A DNA stretch of 14,746 nucleotides from Acanthaster planci (Eukaryota > Echinodermata > Asteroidea > Valvatida > Acanthasteridae). The position numbers were made by a program, and so were the translations under genes. Position 1 is the stretch's first letter, and the number at the start of each line of letters is the position of its first letter. Below, piece by piece: positions 1-9,528 of this stretch. The notes under the pieces were generated by a model. That model saw only the letters and a list, made by a program, of their open reading frames with translations. It had not been told where the DNA came from and searched no databases. Where the stretch lies: the NCBI RefSeq assembly GCF_001949145.1, contig NW_019091438.1, positions 356,885 to 371,630 on the forward strand, given 5' to 3'.

Positions 1-970
1 ACAGGGATTGAAAAAGCGAACCAATCACTATTGCCAACAGGCAAACAGCCCTGAATAACAATAAATAGACAGAAACTCAAAAAATAAAACACACATAATT
101 CATACTCAGTAAAATTACCTAAGAATGATTAAGAAGTAGAAGATTTTAAAACACCTCCATAGCATTATACATACATGTACATGTACACCGTAAAAACCAT
201 AAAAAATAAAAGGACAAATAGGCTTATGAATTGCAAAGTCATTAAAATAGCCATAAAAGCAGTCGATTTACGCTTTATTTTTGAGTAGTGAAAATACAAT
301 TAGATAAATGGGCCAAATTAAAACAAATAAGAAAATAAGAATTCAGGATAAAACTAGACCTTCCACTGGCGGATCTGATGTTGCCGCCCACTGCCCCTAA
401 TAGGCTGTGTTCAGTTTACTTGTAATATTTTGTCTATATAGCCACGCTTTCGCGGACGGTTAAAGTATACCATTACTGTGTCAGACATGCAAGTAATGCA
501 TTATGTTGCACCTGCAACCCTTAGTGTGTATTTGTAATATGTTATTACCAAATAACTTTAATTTATTTCTATTAAATTACTCAATTATTTTAAGCATTCT
601 TAATGTTTGAAGTGGAAAGACTATCACTTAGACATTTTAACTACTTATTTTTAAAGGAAAGATAGGAATAAGAAAATCGTATAATGATCCAAGCCTTCAA
701 TGTTCTGGAGTCTTCAAGTTGGAAAATCATAGTTGCTGTTGTCGCTATCGACACAATAAGTTGACCATTTGAATGCAAGTCCCAAATTTGCGAATATGCC
801 CTGCGCTATAGGTATGTGTACAAAATCCGTCATATGTAGGCCTACGTATTTCTGGTGGCCATTTTGTCTTTTTCGTATTTTTCATTATTTCTTCGTGTGG
901 CCCGTAGTGGCCTCTCGTTCTGACACGTGACCTTAGGAGGGCATTCTTGGCAGAGACAGTCAGCGTGTAT
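1..970. other. AT-rich non-coding stretch, no gene seen
   Basis: Stops are dense in all frames, and A/T runs and short palindromes dominate. A perfect 12-bp palindrome built from alternating GTAC/ATGT words lies at 176-187, and a TAGGCCTA word at 837-844. No exon, RNA gene or element end is recognisable. From about 960 the composition changes to a CpG-containing patch (about 960-1060). Confidence 0.6.
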
Positions 971-1730
971 CGGCTTACACTCGGGTCAAATGCGGGGCGC
1001 GATACGGGCTACACGGGGCTAAGGGTGTCACCCGGAGACTCTGTGCTTCTCTGTGTGTTCTTGACGGCGAAAGACAGGTTATTCTAATTCGAGCAACGAA
1101 TGTGACAAATACGTTTTCGAACAAAATGTGAAAGGGGCACCCAAACTCAAAGTACAAGCAAAAAACACTGGGGCCGTTATATGGCTCTTAAAAGTTTGTG
1201 AGAGAATAATGAACGAAATCGTTTTCTCTTTATTTTGAAGATTAATAGCGTTCAACCCGTTTAACTGAGTTTGGCATCCATTAAGCAGTTCTGCCACATT
1301 TTATGATTTTTTTGAAAGAGTTTGGGATCACTCATGAATATCCACGAAAATGGAAGGCTGCTTGCGAACTGGTGACCACCTGAACGACATAAACTATAGT
1401 TGAAAATTAGGTGAACTTTTCACAAAGCCCCTTTTTGCTTTCAAGAAAGATGTTGCTTAAAAGATGAGTCTAATTCCTAAACTTATGTACGGTTTCGAAT
1501 TGGAGTGAATAACTCTGAATCTAAAGTAAATAACGGAATTATGAATGAAGTTCTGGGTTCATAGTTGTTCCCTTGGCTTAGCCATCGAGTTCGCTCGGCT
1601 TCCTCGTCCCACGATTACCACCAACGCGCTGGACTTGTCAACAGCTCGACTGTTTACAAATAAATCGTTTTCAACTGGCCCGTGCAACAACGACGGAAGT
1701 GACAGGAGGAATTTCATTCTCTCTCTACAT
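971..1730. other. Mixed-composition non-coding stretch
   Basis: The first 100 bases are CpG-dense, the next 450 are AT-rich, and 1560-1700 is again GC-richer. Short frames of 60-77 codons occur on both strands here. They overlap one another and show no domain, signal peptide or convincing codon bias, so I treat them as chance. Confidence 0.45.
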
Positions 1731-1732
1731 TG

Positions 1733-1756
1733 TTTTTTTTTTATTCTCTCTTGCAG
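1733..1756 (+). promoter_or_regulatory. Splice-acceptor-like polypyrimidine tract
   Basis: A run of ten T at 1733-1742 is followed by ATTCTCTC and TTGCAG, with the AG at 1755-1756 and a G next. This matches the metazoan 3' splice-site consensus well. The sequence after it is open in two frames to about 1959-1999, but the peptides are F/S/R-rich and unrecognised. A motif of this kind also arises by chance in low-complexity DNA, so whether it is used is unknown. Confidence 0.25.
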
Positions 1757-1789
1757 GGAAGGGGAGTTTCCGCGGTGAATCGATGTCAT

Positions 1790-2470
1790 ATTTCAGAATT
1801 CGGATCCAGAAAAGCCTGTTGGGGTTACGTGGCTTGTTTTCTGTCTTTTCTTTCTTGCTCTCCTTTCAATCGAGGTGTGACCGCCTCGAGATTAAAGATT
1901 TTACAAACAAAATTGATTTCCTTCACAGACCAAACCCCCAAAACAAAACAGAACATTAACAATCAGAGAAAAATAAAACGGAACATAAACTTTTGCTGAT
2001 TACATCACATTTTTGTTAGACCTGACTACAAATTTCACAGGCACTAGAAACATGAAATACCTTATTCTAACCTTTTAGTGGGTGAAAAGAAATAAACAGT
2101 TAACCACTGTCCCACAACTAAAATTCCAACAATAAAACCGTAAATAACACTGATCCCACTCGCAGACAAGCCGGCAGCGGCAGTGAGGCCCGAGTTTAAT
2201 GCCGGCCATAACGGGCATTAAGCAGGTGAGAGAAGCTGGCTCTGCACGGCCTCAACCTGTCGTATAATTGCTCACTGGGGGAAGATTTGCCAAGAATGCG
2301 GTATCCTTAAAACGAACCCTTGCAGTCAAGTACCCTGCTCAATGTTACTCGAACACTTATTTTTTTCCATTTTGTTTTAAGGGAAACTTTCAAACTTGAA
2401 TGACATGATTATGAACTGCTTGCTTAACTTTAGTGTGAATCGTAACTAACGCCGCTCGAGACAGACAGTC
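1790..2470. other. Non-coding stretch with a GC-rich island at 2160-2290
   Basis: 1790-2155 is A-rich with many stops. The island at about 2160-2290 stands out by G+C and CpG content. It contains the inverted repeat at 2196-2221 and, directly after it, CAG|GTGAGA at 2223-2231, a near-perfect 5' splice-donor string. Frames entering that donor are only about 13 codons long after the preceding stop, so an exon is not supported. Confidence 0.4.
2196..2221. repeat. Inverted repeat, 8-bp perfect arms
   Basis: Arms TTAATGCC (2196-2203) and GGCATTAA (2214-2221) are exact reverse complements with a 10-base spacer. Outward pairing continues through one G-T wobble and one G-C pair, giving a stem of about 10 bp. 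It lies inside a GC-rich island in AT-rich surroundings. It is compatible with a protein-binding dyad or a small hairpin and is too short for a microRNA precursor. Confidence 0.5.
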
Positions 2471-3638
2471 GATCAGTGAGGGTAAAATATCGTCTCTTGG
2501 AAGGGGATTGGAATTTTCTCAGAACTTCCCTCACTCGAGTATTTCATCACAAAACTACGGATATCGATGACCAACATTCCCTGGTTAAACCTAAAAGAAG
2601 GTGACTGTCGAACATAGGAGTTCCTACAGATTTTAACAGTCTGCAATTCAACATTTGTGTATTGAACATTGAATGTGAAGTTCGGAATTCCTCTCAACGT
2701 TGACACCTGCGGATTGAAGTACCTTCTGACGTCCTCCGTGGCTAACGTTATGATTCACATGAATGGTTGAAAAGAGGTTTCAAAAATGTTGTCAAGATGG
2801 CAGCGGGTTCAAGTCGAAAAGCCCAGCTGTGGATGGCAGTCTGGTTGAATGCGTGTCTGAGAATTCTCGCCCGCCCCTCCCTGCATGCCCCAAATCAGTG
2901 AAATACAAAGTAATTTTCTGCCTCCATCTTAATCCAGAGTGGCTTTCAGGAGGCAACTCTGTATGTTATGTTAATTATTGTTATGTTTGTGTACAGAAAT
3001 ACATTTACAAGACATTCAGATCTGGCAACACTGGGTCAAGAACTCCGGTCAACACACTCAGAAATAAAATGGTTAAAATGTGGGTTTTCTTCGTTTTGTT
3101 TGTGTCGTTTTGGTTGACGTGACGCAATGATCAGAATTCCAAAAAGTAAACGAGTAACGTTGTACGGTAACGAACGGGCTCCTCGACTCCAGAGATCATT
3201 TTGAAAAAGGCCAAGAAAATAATTCAAGAAATGAATACGAACTGAGTGGAAAGCCACTAATGACTCATTGTTCCGTTTCTTCTCCTTAGCAAATAACTCA
3301 AGTAATTAAAATTCGTGGTCTTCAAACAGCGATACGATTTCGAAGGAGTTTTACTTGCATTTCAGAATGTCTATTCCACGATCCTGATCGTTTAATATGC
3401 CTAAGTATTCATGTTTAGTTACATCTTTGCACATTCTAAAAGATTCCAAGAGTTCAACAATCTTAAAATCGTAGTCGGTTGGGAGAGAAGTCTCACAGTG
3501 TTCTCCATTCGTTATTACAGTGCCCCTACTGGAGTAATTACGTGGATTTCTCTGCAACAGTACAGGAAAAAATAGGCACAACACACGTTGATAAATAATT
3601 ACAATTTATAATTTTATCGCTGGATCTCAAGGAGCCGG
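2471..3638. other. Non-coding stretch, no gene seen
   Basis: The longest frame here is 119 codons on the plus strand (2763-3122). Its peptide is low in structure, crosses AT-rich sequence and ends in a low-complexity hydrophobic tail, so I read it as chance. No repeats longer than a few bases or element ends were seen. Confidence 0.45.
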
Positions 3639-3998
3639 TCAAACCGTCACTCGCACGAGGAAACCGATATTCAGGCCGTGTCGACCTTTAACCCTCTCCT
3701 TCACATGGAGCAATACTGCAGTGTATCCACGGATTAGTAAGCTGCCCGTGACCGCAGGCCTCAGCCCGGAGCCATGACCGGCTTCCCCGCATCGGACGTT
3801 TTTAATATCCCTGCCCATCTTCATCGCACAAGCCCTCTTCTTACCTCTTCTTGCCAACTGGAGCGTTAAATAGGTGTTCGGCGAACGGGGAGATGAGTCT
3901 GCCGTGGCCGCAAGCCGTTCCACGGTTAACCGATCCTCTTGAGTCACGCCATAGCCAGCGGTTATTCCGGAGAACATTACATGTTTTAAACGCATTGG

Positions 3999-4025
3999 TT
4001 TTTTCCCTCAATTTCCTTTTCACAG
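3999..4025 (+). promoter_or_regulatory. Strong splice-acceptor-like site
   Basis: A tract of about 25 bases, nearly all pyrimidine, ends in TTTTCACAG with the AG at 4024-4025 and G next. This is the best 3' splice-site match I saw. One plus frame stays open from the first base after it to 4373, about 115 codons. The peptide begins with GTG in that frame, so it would be an internal or terminal exon rather than a start. No family is recognised. Confidence 0.3.
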
Positions 4026-4294
4026 GTGTTTGCAAGTATATTACAGAAACCATTTTCATTTGCCAGACTGCGCTTACACTTGACTTTACAGTACAACCCC
4101 GTTTATTCACCAGTCTTGTTACCGGGTTATGTTTGGTCAAGGGTTGGGCAATATCCCATGCCTCTGCCAACCGTAATGTGTTTGTATGCTTCACTGACAC
4201 AATATGAAGGCCTTGTTGGTAAAGATTGTAAATTCAAAGAATCACAGGTTAATTTATCTCACCTCCTCATGTTTTTCACAGCTCTTTGTAACGC

Positions 4295-4304
4295 GGGGGG
4301 GGGG
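4295..4304 (+). repeat. G homopolymer, 10 bases
   Basis: Ten consecutive G follow ACGC. The run falls inside the plus frame 4026-4373 and would encode a Gly run, which argues mildly against that frame being coding this far. Confidence 0.85.
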
Positions 4305-4734
4305 AAGACCAGCGTCTTTTTTAACCAAGTTTTGATTTCTTCACTTGTGGGTGTATCTGTTTTTCACTCATGAGTAATCAACCGAAGAGGTCACCGAATG
4401 CCGCGTAACTATTTATAACTATAACGTCATTTTGTCAAGTGTTCTTCAGTTTTAAATTTTCGCACGTTGTCTTTTACGGGGGCCTTTGGATGGCTAAATC
4501 CGTTCATTAATTTTGTCACATATAGGCCTAGATGATCAAGATGTTAGGACAAAAAGTTGGGAAATGAAGAAAGAGACCATTTCGCTACTTGTCATCCTGT
4601 ATTCATTGATATTCTGAGCATGTGTAAGTTAAACAGTGGATGTCAGTGACATCCCTTCAAATCTGTTCTTAAGTTTGAGGGATGTGAAGCCAAATCCTAC
4701 AATATGATAATTTCAAGGAGCCATGGCTTTTCCT

Positions 4735-4925
4735 TCTTTGTAACCGGACGTGCGACTCTCACCACTTCTGCAAAACGCGGGTGCGATCGGCTTCGAGTCT
4801 CGGTGTTTTTGTCTGCAGGGCGTATCCTCGGAGTCGCCCGAGGTACCCGGCTTGCCGTGCTGCGCTAAATTGACCGGGGCCTTCCCACCGGACGCTGGGC
4901 TTGGTGAGCTGTGAACGGCAGGAAA
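4735..4925. other. GC-rich CpG-containing island
   Basis: About 190 bases of clearly higher G+C lie between AT-rich flanks. An acceptor-like TTTTTGTCTGCAG ends at 4818 and is followed by about 30 open plus-strand codons to a TGA near 4915. A minus frame of 89 codons (4713-4982) covers the same DNA, so the two strands conflict. Neither peptide is recognised. It may be a short exon, a CpG-rich regulatory element or neither. Confidence 0.3.
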
Positions 4926-5317
4926 ATCAGTGAATTGAAGAACACGGAAACTCATTTCCGCGAACGAGAAGATTGTAGCCATATGTTTGAAGGGAAGAGT
5001 CTGGTTAATGTAAAGGTGTCGTTATCCCTGGCTGTGAGCTGGTCGAGGGCTCCTGTCTCGAAGAAGGATAAGTCGGAATCTCTTAAAGGGAGTTTTCAAC
5101 AGTATTCAGCACAATTTCGTTGTTTTGTTTCTGAAGGAGTTTAATATTGTCATATCAGTGGTACCAAATCCCCTTTACGTGAGCATAAAAATCACGACAG
5201 TTTTAATGAGTTCAGCCACCAACATGATGTCGGTCTTGTAACTCACTGGTTGCACCAAGAATTTGTAATTGACACGGTGCATCTCCGCAACTCCAATTTG
5301 TGACACCAGCAACACTA

Positions 5318-5640
5318 TAGTCGCCGCCATTGACATCAGCGTAGCCATTGTCATTGTTGTCTCTCCTGTCATCTTTACCGTCACCACCTTTGTCAATTAT
5401 CCCATTATCACCAAATGAGCATCATCAGCATTATCAAAACCATCACCACGACGTCCCTCCTCACCACTTATTCCCTAAATCAACACACCCCCATGCTCAC
5501 GACCTTTCACCTTTTATCACTACGTCATCTCTGAGCCACCACCCCTCCCACTCCCAACTTTTTTCTTTGTCAACCCCGTACCCCGGGTACATGATACCAC
5601 CCCATTAGTCCCTCGTGATCCTGTTCTTTCGGCCCAGCCT
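5318..5640. repeat. Degenerate trinucleotide and pyrimidine-rich low-complexity DNA
   Basis: The plus strand is rich in CAT, CAC, ATC and TCC words (minus strand GATGAT/GGTGAC/AATGGC type). From about 5450 it becomes a C/T-rich tract. It resembles an eroded simple repeat. Translated products are Met/Thr-rich on the minus strand and His/Ser/Pro-rich on the plus strand, as expected for such repeats. A minus frame (5372-5175) gives a signal-peptide-like start, which is discussed under findings. Confidence 0.6.
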
Positions 5641-6457
5641 CACCTCAATTTTTTCCCTTTCTTCTAAATCAGGCCTCCGAGTAGTCGGAATTCTTCCAAG
5701 GGATGTTCAAAATATAAATTGCCACTGGTTGTCGGCTGGATTTAGTGCTGTTTGTTACAAATCTAAACATTTACGGAACCTTTTATAAATGAAGTCATTT
5801 CCAGCCCAAGCCGCTCTGACAAGGCCATGGTTAGCTGTAAATCTTTCTCCTCGCTTCTTTTAGCGAAAACTAAAGAACCCTTCCCCTCCTCCTTGTAAGA
5901 TTCCCAGCAGCGAACTTGGCATCATTCTCCCTGGATAACGTGCCTCGTTTCTCAGCGGGAATCGGAGCTACAAATTTGGTATTGCAACTCCCCCCCCTGT
6001 CACCTTTGATAAGAGTGTTGTTTATAAATAACTTTAAATTTGAACAATTTAATCTTCAGGTATTAAATTCTCAGGAGGCATATTCTTGGGCCATCCAGTG
6101 AATTGTAACAAGCTGCACCGCCTCTGAACACGACTTAAAGTAACATGCACTTCAGACACGACTTAACATATCAACACCGCAAACGGATTTACATGAAATT
6201 ATGCTCGGTTTAAGACGCTTTGTTCGAAAATTCATAGCCCTAACCATTTTATCCGAAGTATATGGATTGAGGTGGTTTAACGGACACACGATGGATTAAT
6301 CACATACGTTTCAGTTCCACCAATAGTTTGTTTATTGACGTGGTTCTTCGTACTCTTGTAAAGACCATCATTTCAGGAAATAAGTCGTCGACAGATTTCG
6401 ATACGTAACCCTGCTTATCGAAGGATACCACTGTTTTCACTTTAATTGTAAACAAAC
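5641..6457. other. Non-coding stretch, no gene seen
   Basis: AT-rich with scattered stops and a few pyrimidine runs. No frame above 61 codons and no element ends were recognised. It precedes the short Cys-rich frame that begins at 6458. Confidence 0.5.
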
Positions 6458-6627
6458 ATGGATGCCTGTGCGGGGTCTTTGTTTCAACTACAAAGCCGTA
6501 AATGTATACTCATTTGCTTCGAAAAAATTCCAGTCACTATCCGGACGGATCTTGTGAGCGGCTGTCCCGACTGCAATCATAAATTGGGAACTGATTTCAA
6601 TTACAACTGTCATTCCAAGCATTCGTC
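6458..6627 (+). CDS. Candidate short first exon, Cys-rich, unrecognised
   Basis: The ATG at 6458 sits in AAACATGG, a good animal initiation context (A at -3, G at +4). The peptide is rich in Cys, with C36-x2-C39 followed by C51-x3-H55, spacing that could hold zinc but matches no family I can name. The frame continues to 6781. Past about 6650 it runs through an AC microsatellite (Thr-His repeats) and a T run (Phe), so the real coding part, if any, must stop earlier. CCG|GTAATC at 6628 is a moderate donor. The frame is otherwise unsupported and may be chance. Confidence 0.13.
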
Positions 6628-6652
6628 CGGTAATCTCCGGGAACGGAAAAAA

Positions 6653-6669
6653 ACACACACACACACACA
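6653..6669 (+). repeat. AC dinucleotide microsatellite
   Basis: Eight uninterrupted AC units plus a final A, preceded by an A run. A T10 run follows at 6677-6686. Such pairs of short simple repeats are usual in animal non-coding DNA. Confidence 0.9.
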
Positions 6670-6689
6670 AAACGTCTTTTTTTTTTCCT

Positions 6690-8370
6690 TCGCAAAGTCC
6701 AGACCAGCTATGCCGTCAAATCCAAGTAGCACGCAGGTCTCCTTGGGCGTTCGCCTGCAAATGCCCGCCTTAAGTGCTTGAGATATTGCCCCTCAAATTG
6801 GAATCTCCGTTGTCCGGCCCGAAAGGAGCGTCCATAACGCGGCCGTGGGGATGATGCACTCGCCGCGAAGATTCCAGCGAAGACGCCAGGGGAGGGATTA
6901 TCTCCGCTATTTGTGATTGATTCCCTGCCTAACCCGACCTTACAAGGCCTAATATATTGAATATCATTTTGATACTCCAAGTACGAACCGTAATTGGTTA
7001 AACATGATGCAAACGGCATAACGAATGGCGTAGCTGATTGCTAAAGGCAGCCGGGTATAAAGGATGAACTCGAATCACTACTTCCCCCAACGCATCTGAT
7101 GAAATTTATACCAAGGTTCTATCGTTACTTGACAATTAAGTTGGATACATCTACTTCTATTAATTAAATAAATTGTGGTAGAAGAACTATATACTTGCCT
7201 TTAAAACATGTAAGAAACTTTGATAATGAAAAATCGGGAGCCAAAGAGACTTGAGTTTTTCCTCGACTCCGCCAACGCTAAACCATGCTTGAAGTTGCAA
7301 CTGCTTTCAGTTTGGAAAGTTTCCCTCTTCGATTTATAAGACAAATCCAAGAACTCTACTTTCTAAATGGCTACCTTGGGCTCCTGGGTTTCAAACCCAC
7401 AGACCACAAGGTTTTGGGCTGAATTTCTTTCAAACTGTGCCTGTTTATTTAACGGTTTGACTTCACCAAGTGGATCTGTACGGCCGAAATGTATGGTCTG
7501 GTGGCCCATTATTGCGGTAACCGCGAAAACCCCCCACTGTTCCAGTAGGAAAACCGTCGAAAACACCTGCCTTTGGATTGTCATCACGACATTCAAAGGT
7601 ATTAACGTGTGTCAATGTTCCCCTTTCTCGGTTTTGCAGAAAAAAGATTCACCAATATGAATTGTCCTTGTATTCTCTCTTGATCACTGGCTCCGTGCGG
7701 TGGAGGAATGGTCTTGGACTATGCCAGACGTTTACCCTTCCCCTTTCCAGAGACGCCCTCACCGTTCGGCCTCTAGCCAGTGACATTGTCATGCAACACG
7801 CTGCCGGGCCGTAATAGTCTACCACGTCAGATTTCACCTTAGCATAAATTACACCTTGTATCTCTATTAAAATGGTAATGCTGCACAGTCTCAAACAGCT
7901 TGATAACCCACTAAAACATTCGTAGAGATTTAAGTTGAAATGACTGGGTATTGGAATGATTTGAAGGTGGAGATTATTAGAGTCTTTTTCTTTTTAAATT
8001 TCACCAGTCCTGAAGTCACACCGGAACCCAATATTTAATGTTCTCTCCCGTATTTTACATTCTCTGTTGACATAATTTTTGTTTGTTCCAAGCGCTTCCA
8101 CATTGTCTTTGTTTTCGATTTCGGTTCATTTCCCGTCATTGACCGACGAAAATAAAGGACATGGCAAATCAGATCCTTGAGGTGAATTACCTGAACTTGT
8201 TTGCCATCATGCAGGCTAGAATGGTTTACATGACATGTGCTGGGTCCACGTTCGAGTACAATTAAGTTCTTAGTTTTATGAAAGTTGTAATTTCTTCAAA
8301 ATAAGACATAAAACGGCAGAATGAACGTGAAATCAACTCCTCTTCACACTCTTTTTCTTTTCTCTGAATC
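6690..8370. other. Non-coding stretch, no gene seen
   Basis: 6780-6900 is GC-richer; the rest is AT-rich. Small dyads lie at 7293-7302 (AGTTGCAACT), 7385-7399 (TGGGTTT and AAACCCA around one base) and 7781-7791 (TGACA/TGTCA). A TATAAAGG string at 7056-7063 has no supporting initiator or downstream frame. The minus 103-codon frame 6708-7019 is Arg-rich because of the GC patch and has a poor start context. Confidence 0.45.
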
Positions 8371-8733
8371 ATGACAGATCGTCCATTTTTCAACCGCTTT
8401 GTCACCCAGCAGTTGTCCTGGAAGGTCGCACCTTGCCTTCAACCTTCACTCAAGCCTCGTTTACGTGAGTTGATTGGTCAGTTATACCGCATTTCGCGGC
8501 AGCCATGTTTGATGGACGTTGACAGGTGTGGGACATATAGTCCCTGCCGATCCCTAATAGCACCAGCGCAAGGACAAACTTTCTTTGTTTCCAGTAGGTG
8601 TCGGAAGGGATACGGTAATTCCAATTTTCTTGTTGAAATCTTCAAGGTTTCCAATTTTCCCCCTACCTTCCAAATCAATTTTAACTGGTTGCTGTGGCTT
8701 TCCCTTCGCTCACCAGTTTTTAGACACTGCTGA
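8371..8733 (+). CDS. Unrecognised 120-codon open frame, probably chance
   Basis: A true ATG is followed by 120 codons. The peptide has no domain, coiled coil or signal peptide that I can see. Its composition drifts from ordinary to F/S-rich, following the base composition. The start context (ATCATGA) is weak, and a 113-codon minus frame covers most of the same bases. It is listed because it is one of the longest Met-initiated frames in the window. I consider chance more likely than a gene. Confidence 0.1.
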   Translation: MTDRPFFNRFVTQQLSWKVAPCLQPSLKPRLRELIGQLYRISRQPCLMDVDRCGTYSPCRSLIAPAQGQTFFVSSRCRKGYGNSNFLVEIFKVSNFPPTFQINFNWLLWLSLRSPVFRHC

Positions 8734-8885
8734 CAAGAATGATCCGTGTGCATCTCTGCCCCTGCAAAACCCAGTCTTAGGCAGAGGTCTGAAAATGAAT
8801 GGGTGTGAATCTTTGCCAACTCCCAGCACCCAAATGAGCACGAACTAATTCTGTGGATGAAACAACCTTCGTTACCATTTTGGTA

Positions 8886-9111
8886 AAAGTCACAGAAGGT
8901 TAATGTTTCAACTCAGATGACGCAAGTCACAGCGGCGCAGGATCATCCGCAGGCCTCAGTGGAGCCGAAAAGCCTAGAGATTCATCGTGAAATCCAGATA
9001 CTGCGGGCCGAGTTTACAGAGGAGAATCCACTTGCACTTTTCCAGCCCGATATTGTTCGCATCGCGCGGGGTGACACCACTTTGCCAAACAGTGGCACAG
9101 TTGCCCCCTGA
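8886..9111 (+). CDS. Candidate coding exon, unrecognised (terminal exon model)
   Basis: From the ATG at 8917 the frame gives 64 residues to the TGA at 9109-9111, and is open back to 8886. Codon structure is coding-like: about a third of codons begin with G, while only about an eighth have G in the second position. The product is hydrophilic, with a charged segment around residues 18-40, and resembles no family I know. TTTCAACTCAG immediately before the ATG is a fair splice acceptor, so this could be a terminal exon beginning at 8917 in phase 0. AATAAA at 9440-9445 would be the nearest polyadenylation signal. A second frame (8987-9370) overlaps it. Confidence 0.22.
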
Positions 9112-9370
9112 CCTCCGTGCAGCCTCCTTCCCTGTTCTAGGGGACAGTGAGGGGTCAAGAGTTACTTTTTCTGAACAGGGGATGTACATAATTCTCCCAA
9201 ACTCGGCATTCGTGAATAGAATTCGACTGTTGCATTCTCAACACTCCGATAGTGCAGTTATCAGAAGTGTCAAAGACCGACTTTTTAACGGGTGGAAGAA
9301 AACATTTTTATCTGGGCCCGTTTGGGGAAGATTCCTTAAATTTCAGAAAGGAATCGATGTCACAGTTTGA
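8987..9370 (+). CDS. Longest open frame in the window, unrecognised
   Basis: This frame is 127 codons long, opening on GTG, so the first codon is not a likely animal start. It is offset by +1 from the 8917-9111 frame. The half after about 9105 looks more protein-like than the overlapped half. If the region is coding, the reading might pass from the first frame to this one through an intron, an assembly indel or a frameshift in a decayed gene. There is no good acceptor close to the switch (CACAG near 9098 lacks a pyrimidine tract). No domain is recognised. Confidence 0.17.
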   Translation: MKSRYCGPSLQRRIHLHFSSPILFASRGVTPLCQTVAQLPPDLRAASFPVLGDSEGSRVTFSEQGMYIILPNSAFVNRIRLLHSQHSDSAVIRSVKDRLFNGWKKTFLSGPVWGRFLKFQKGIDVTV

Positions 9371-9439
9371 AAATGAGAAGTAAGGCTGTAGAGAATAATG
9401 TTACCAGATTTACTGTTTCAATGAGGAAGCCGAGAATCG

Positions 9440-9445
9440 AATAAA
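9440..9445 (+). promoter_or_regulatory. AATAAA polyadenylation-signal-like hexamer
   Basis: It lies about 330 bases after the TGA at 9111 and 70 after the TGA at 9370, so it could end a transcript carrying either frame. AATAAA is frequent by chance in AT-rich DNA. Only its position makes it worth noting. Confidence 0.2.
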
Positions 9446-9464
9446 GCATAATATGAAATGAAAA

Positions 9465-9528
9465 CCTGTTTTCATAACAATTTTTAAATGGTCCAACCTG
9501 TTTTCATAACAATTTTTAAATGTTCCAA
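9465..9528 (+). repeat. Tandem duplication, two 32-bp copies
   Basis: Copy 1 is 9465-9496 and copy 2 is 9497-9528. They match at 31 of 32 positions, the difference being G versus T near the end (GGTCC versus GTTCC). The unit begins CCTGTTTTCATAACAA and continues T-rich. High identity points to a recent slippage or duplication event, or the seed of a minisatellite. Confidence 0.92.

Larger units (their letters stand above)
3639..4373. other. Stop-poor stretch open on both strands, coding status unclear
   Basis: Four overlapping frames of 115-119 codons fall here: minus 3639-3995 and 3841-4200, plus 3851-4207 and 4026-4373. They conflict with each other, so at most one or two could be real. 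None has a recognisable domain. The stretch is GC- and CpG-richer than its flanks, especially 3640-3960, which by itself lowers stop frequency. Several of these frames open on GTG or TTG rather than ATG. If there is an exon, the most interesting anchor is the acceptor-like site at 4025. Confidence 0.3.

Noticed and set aside
2196-2222. Resemblance of the inverted repeat to a conserved animal microRNA (miR-2001-like on the minus strand)
   Set aside because: Several central and 3' bases agree with my memory of that microRNA, but the seed does not, and the hairpin arms are only 8-10 bp.
2764-2816. A-box-like TGGTTGAAAAG and B-box-like GGTTCAAGTC suggesting a tRNA gene
   Set aside because: The T-arm does not pair, no acceptor stem or anticodon arm can be drawn, and the consensus words are short enough to occur by chance.
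2763-3122. 119-codon plus-strand frame as a gene
   Set aside because: The peptide composition follows base composition, there is no domain, a minus frame overlaps its end, and it has a long hydrophobic low-complexity tail.
5348-5608. His/Ser/Pro-rich plus-strand frame as a protein
   Set aside because: It opens on TTG and is the translation of a CAT/CAC and CT-rich low-complexity tract.
6708-7019. 103-codon Arg-rich minus frame
   Set aside because: Weak start context, and its length is explained by the GC-rich patch at 6780-6900.
7056-7063. TATAAAGG as a TATA box
   Set aside because: No initiator at the right distance and no open frame downstream.
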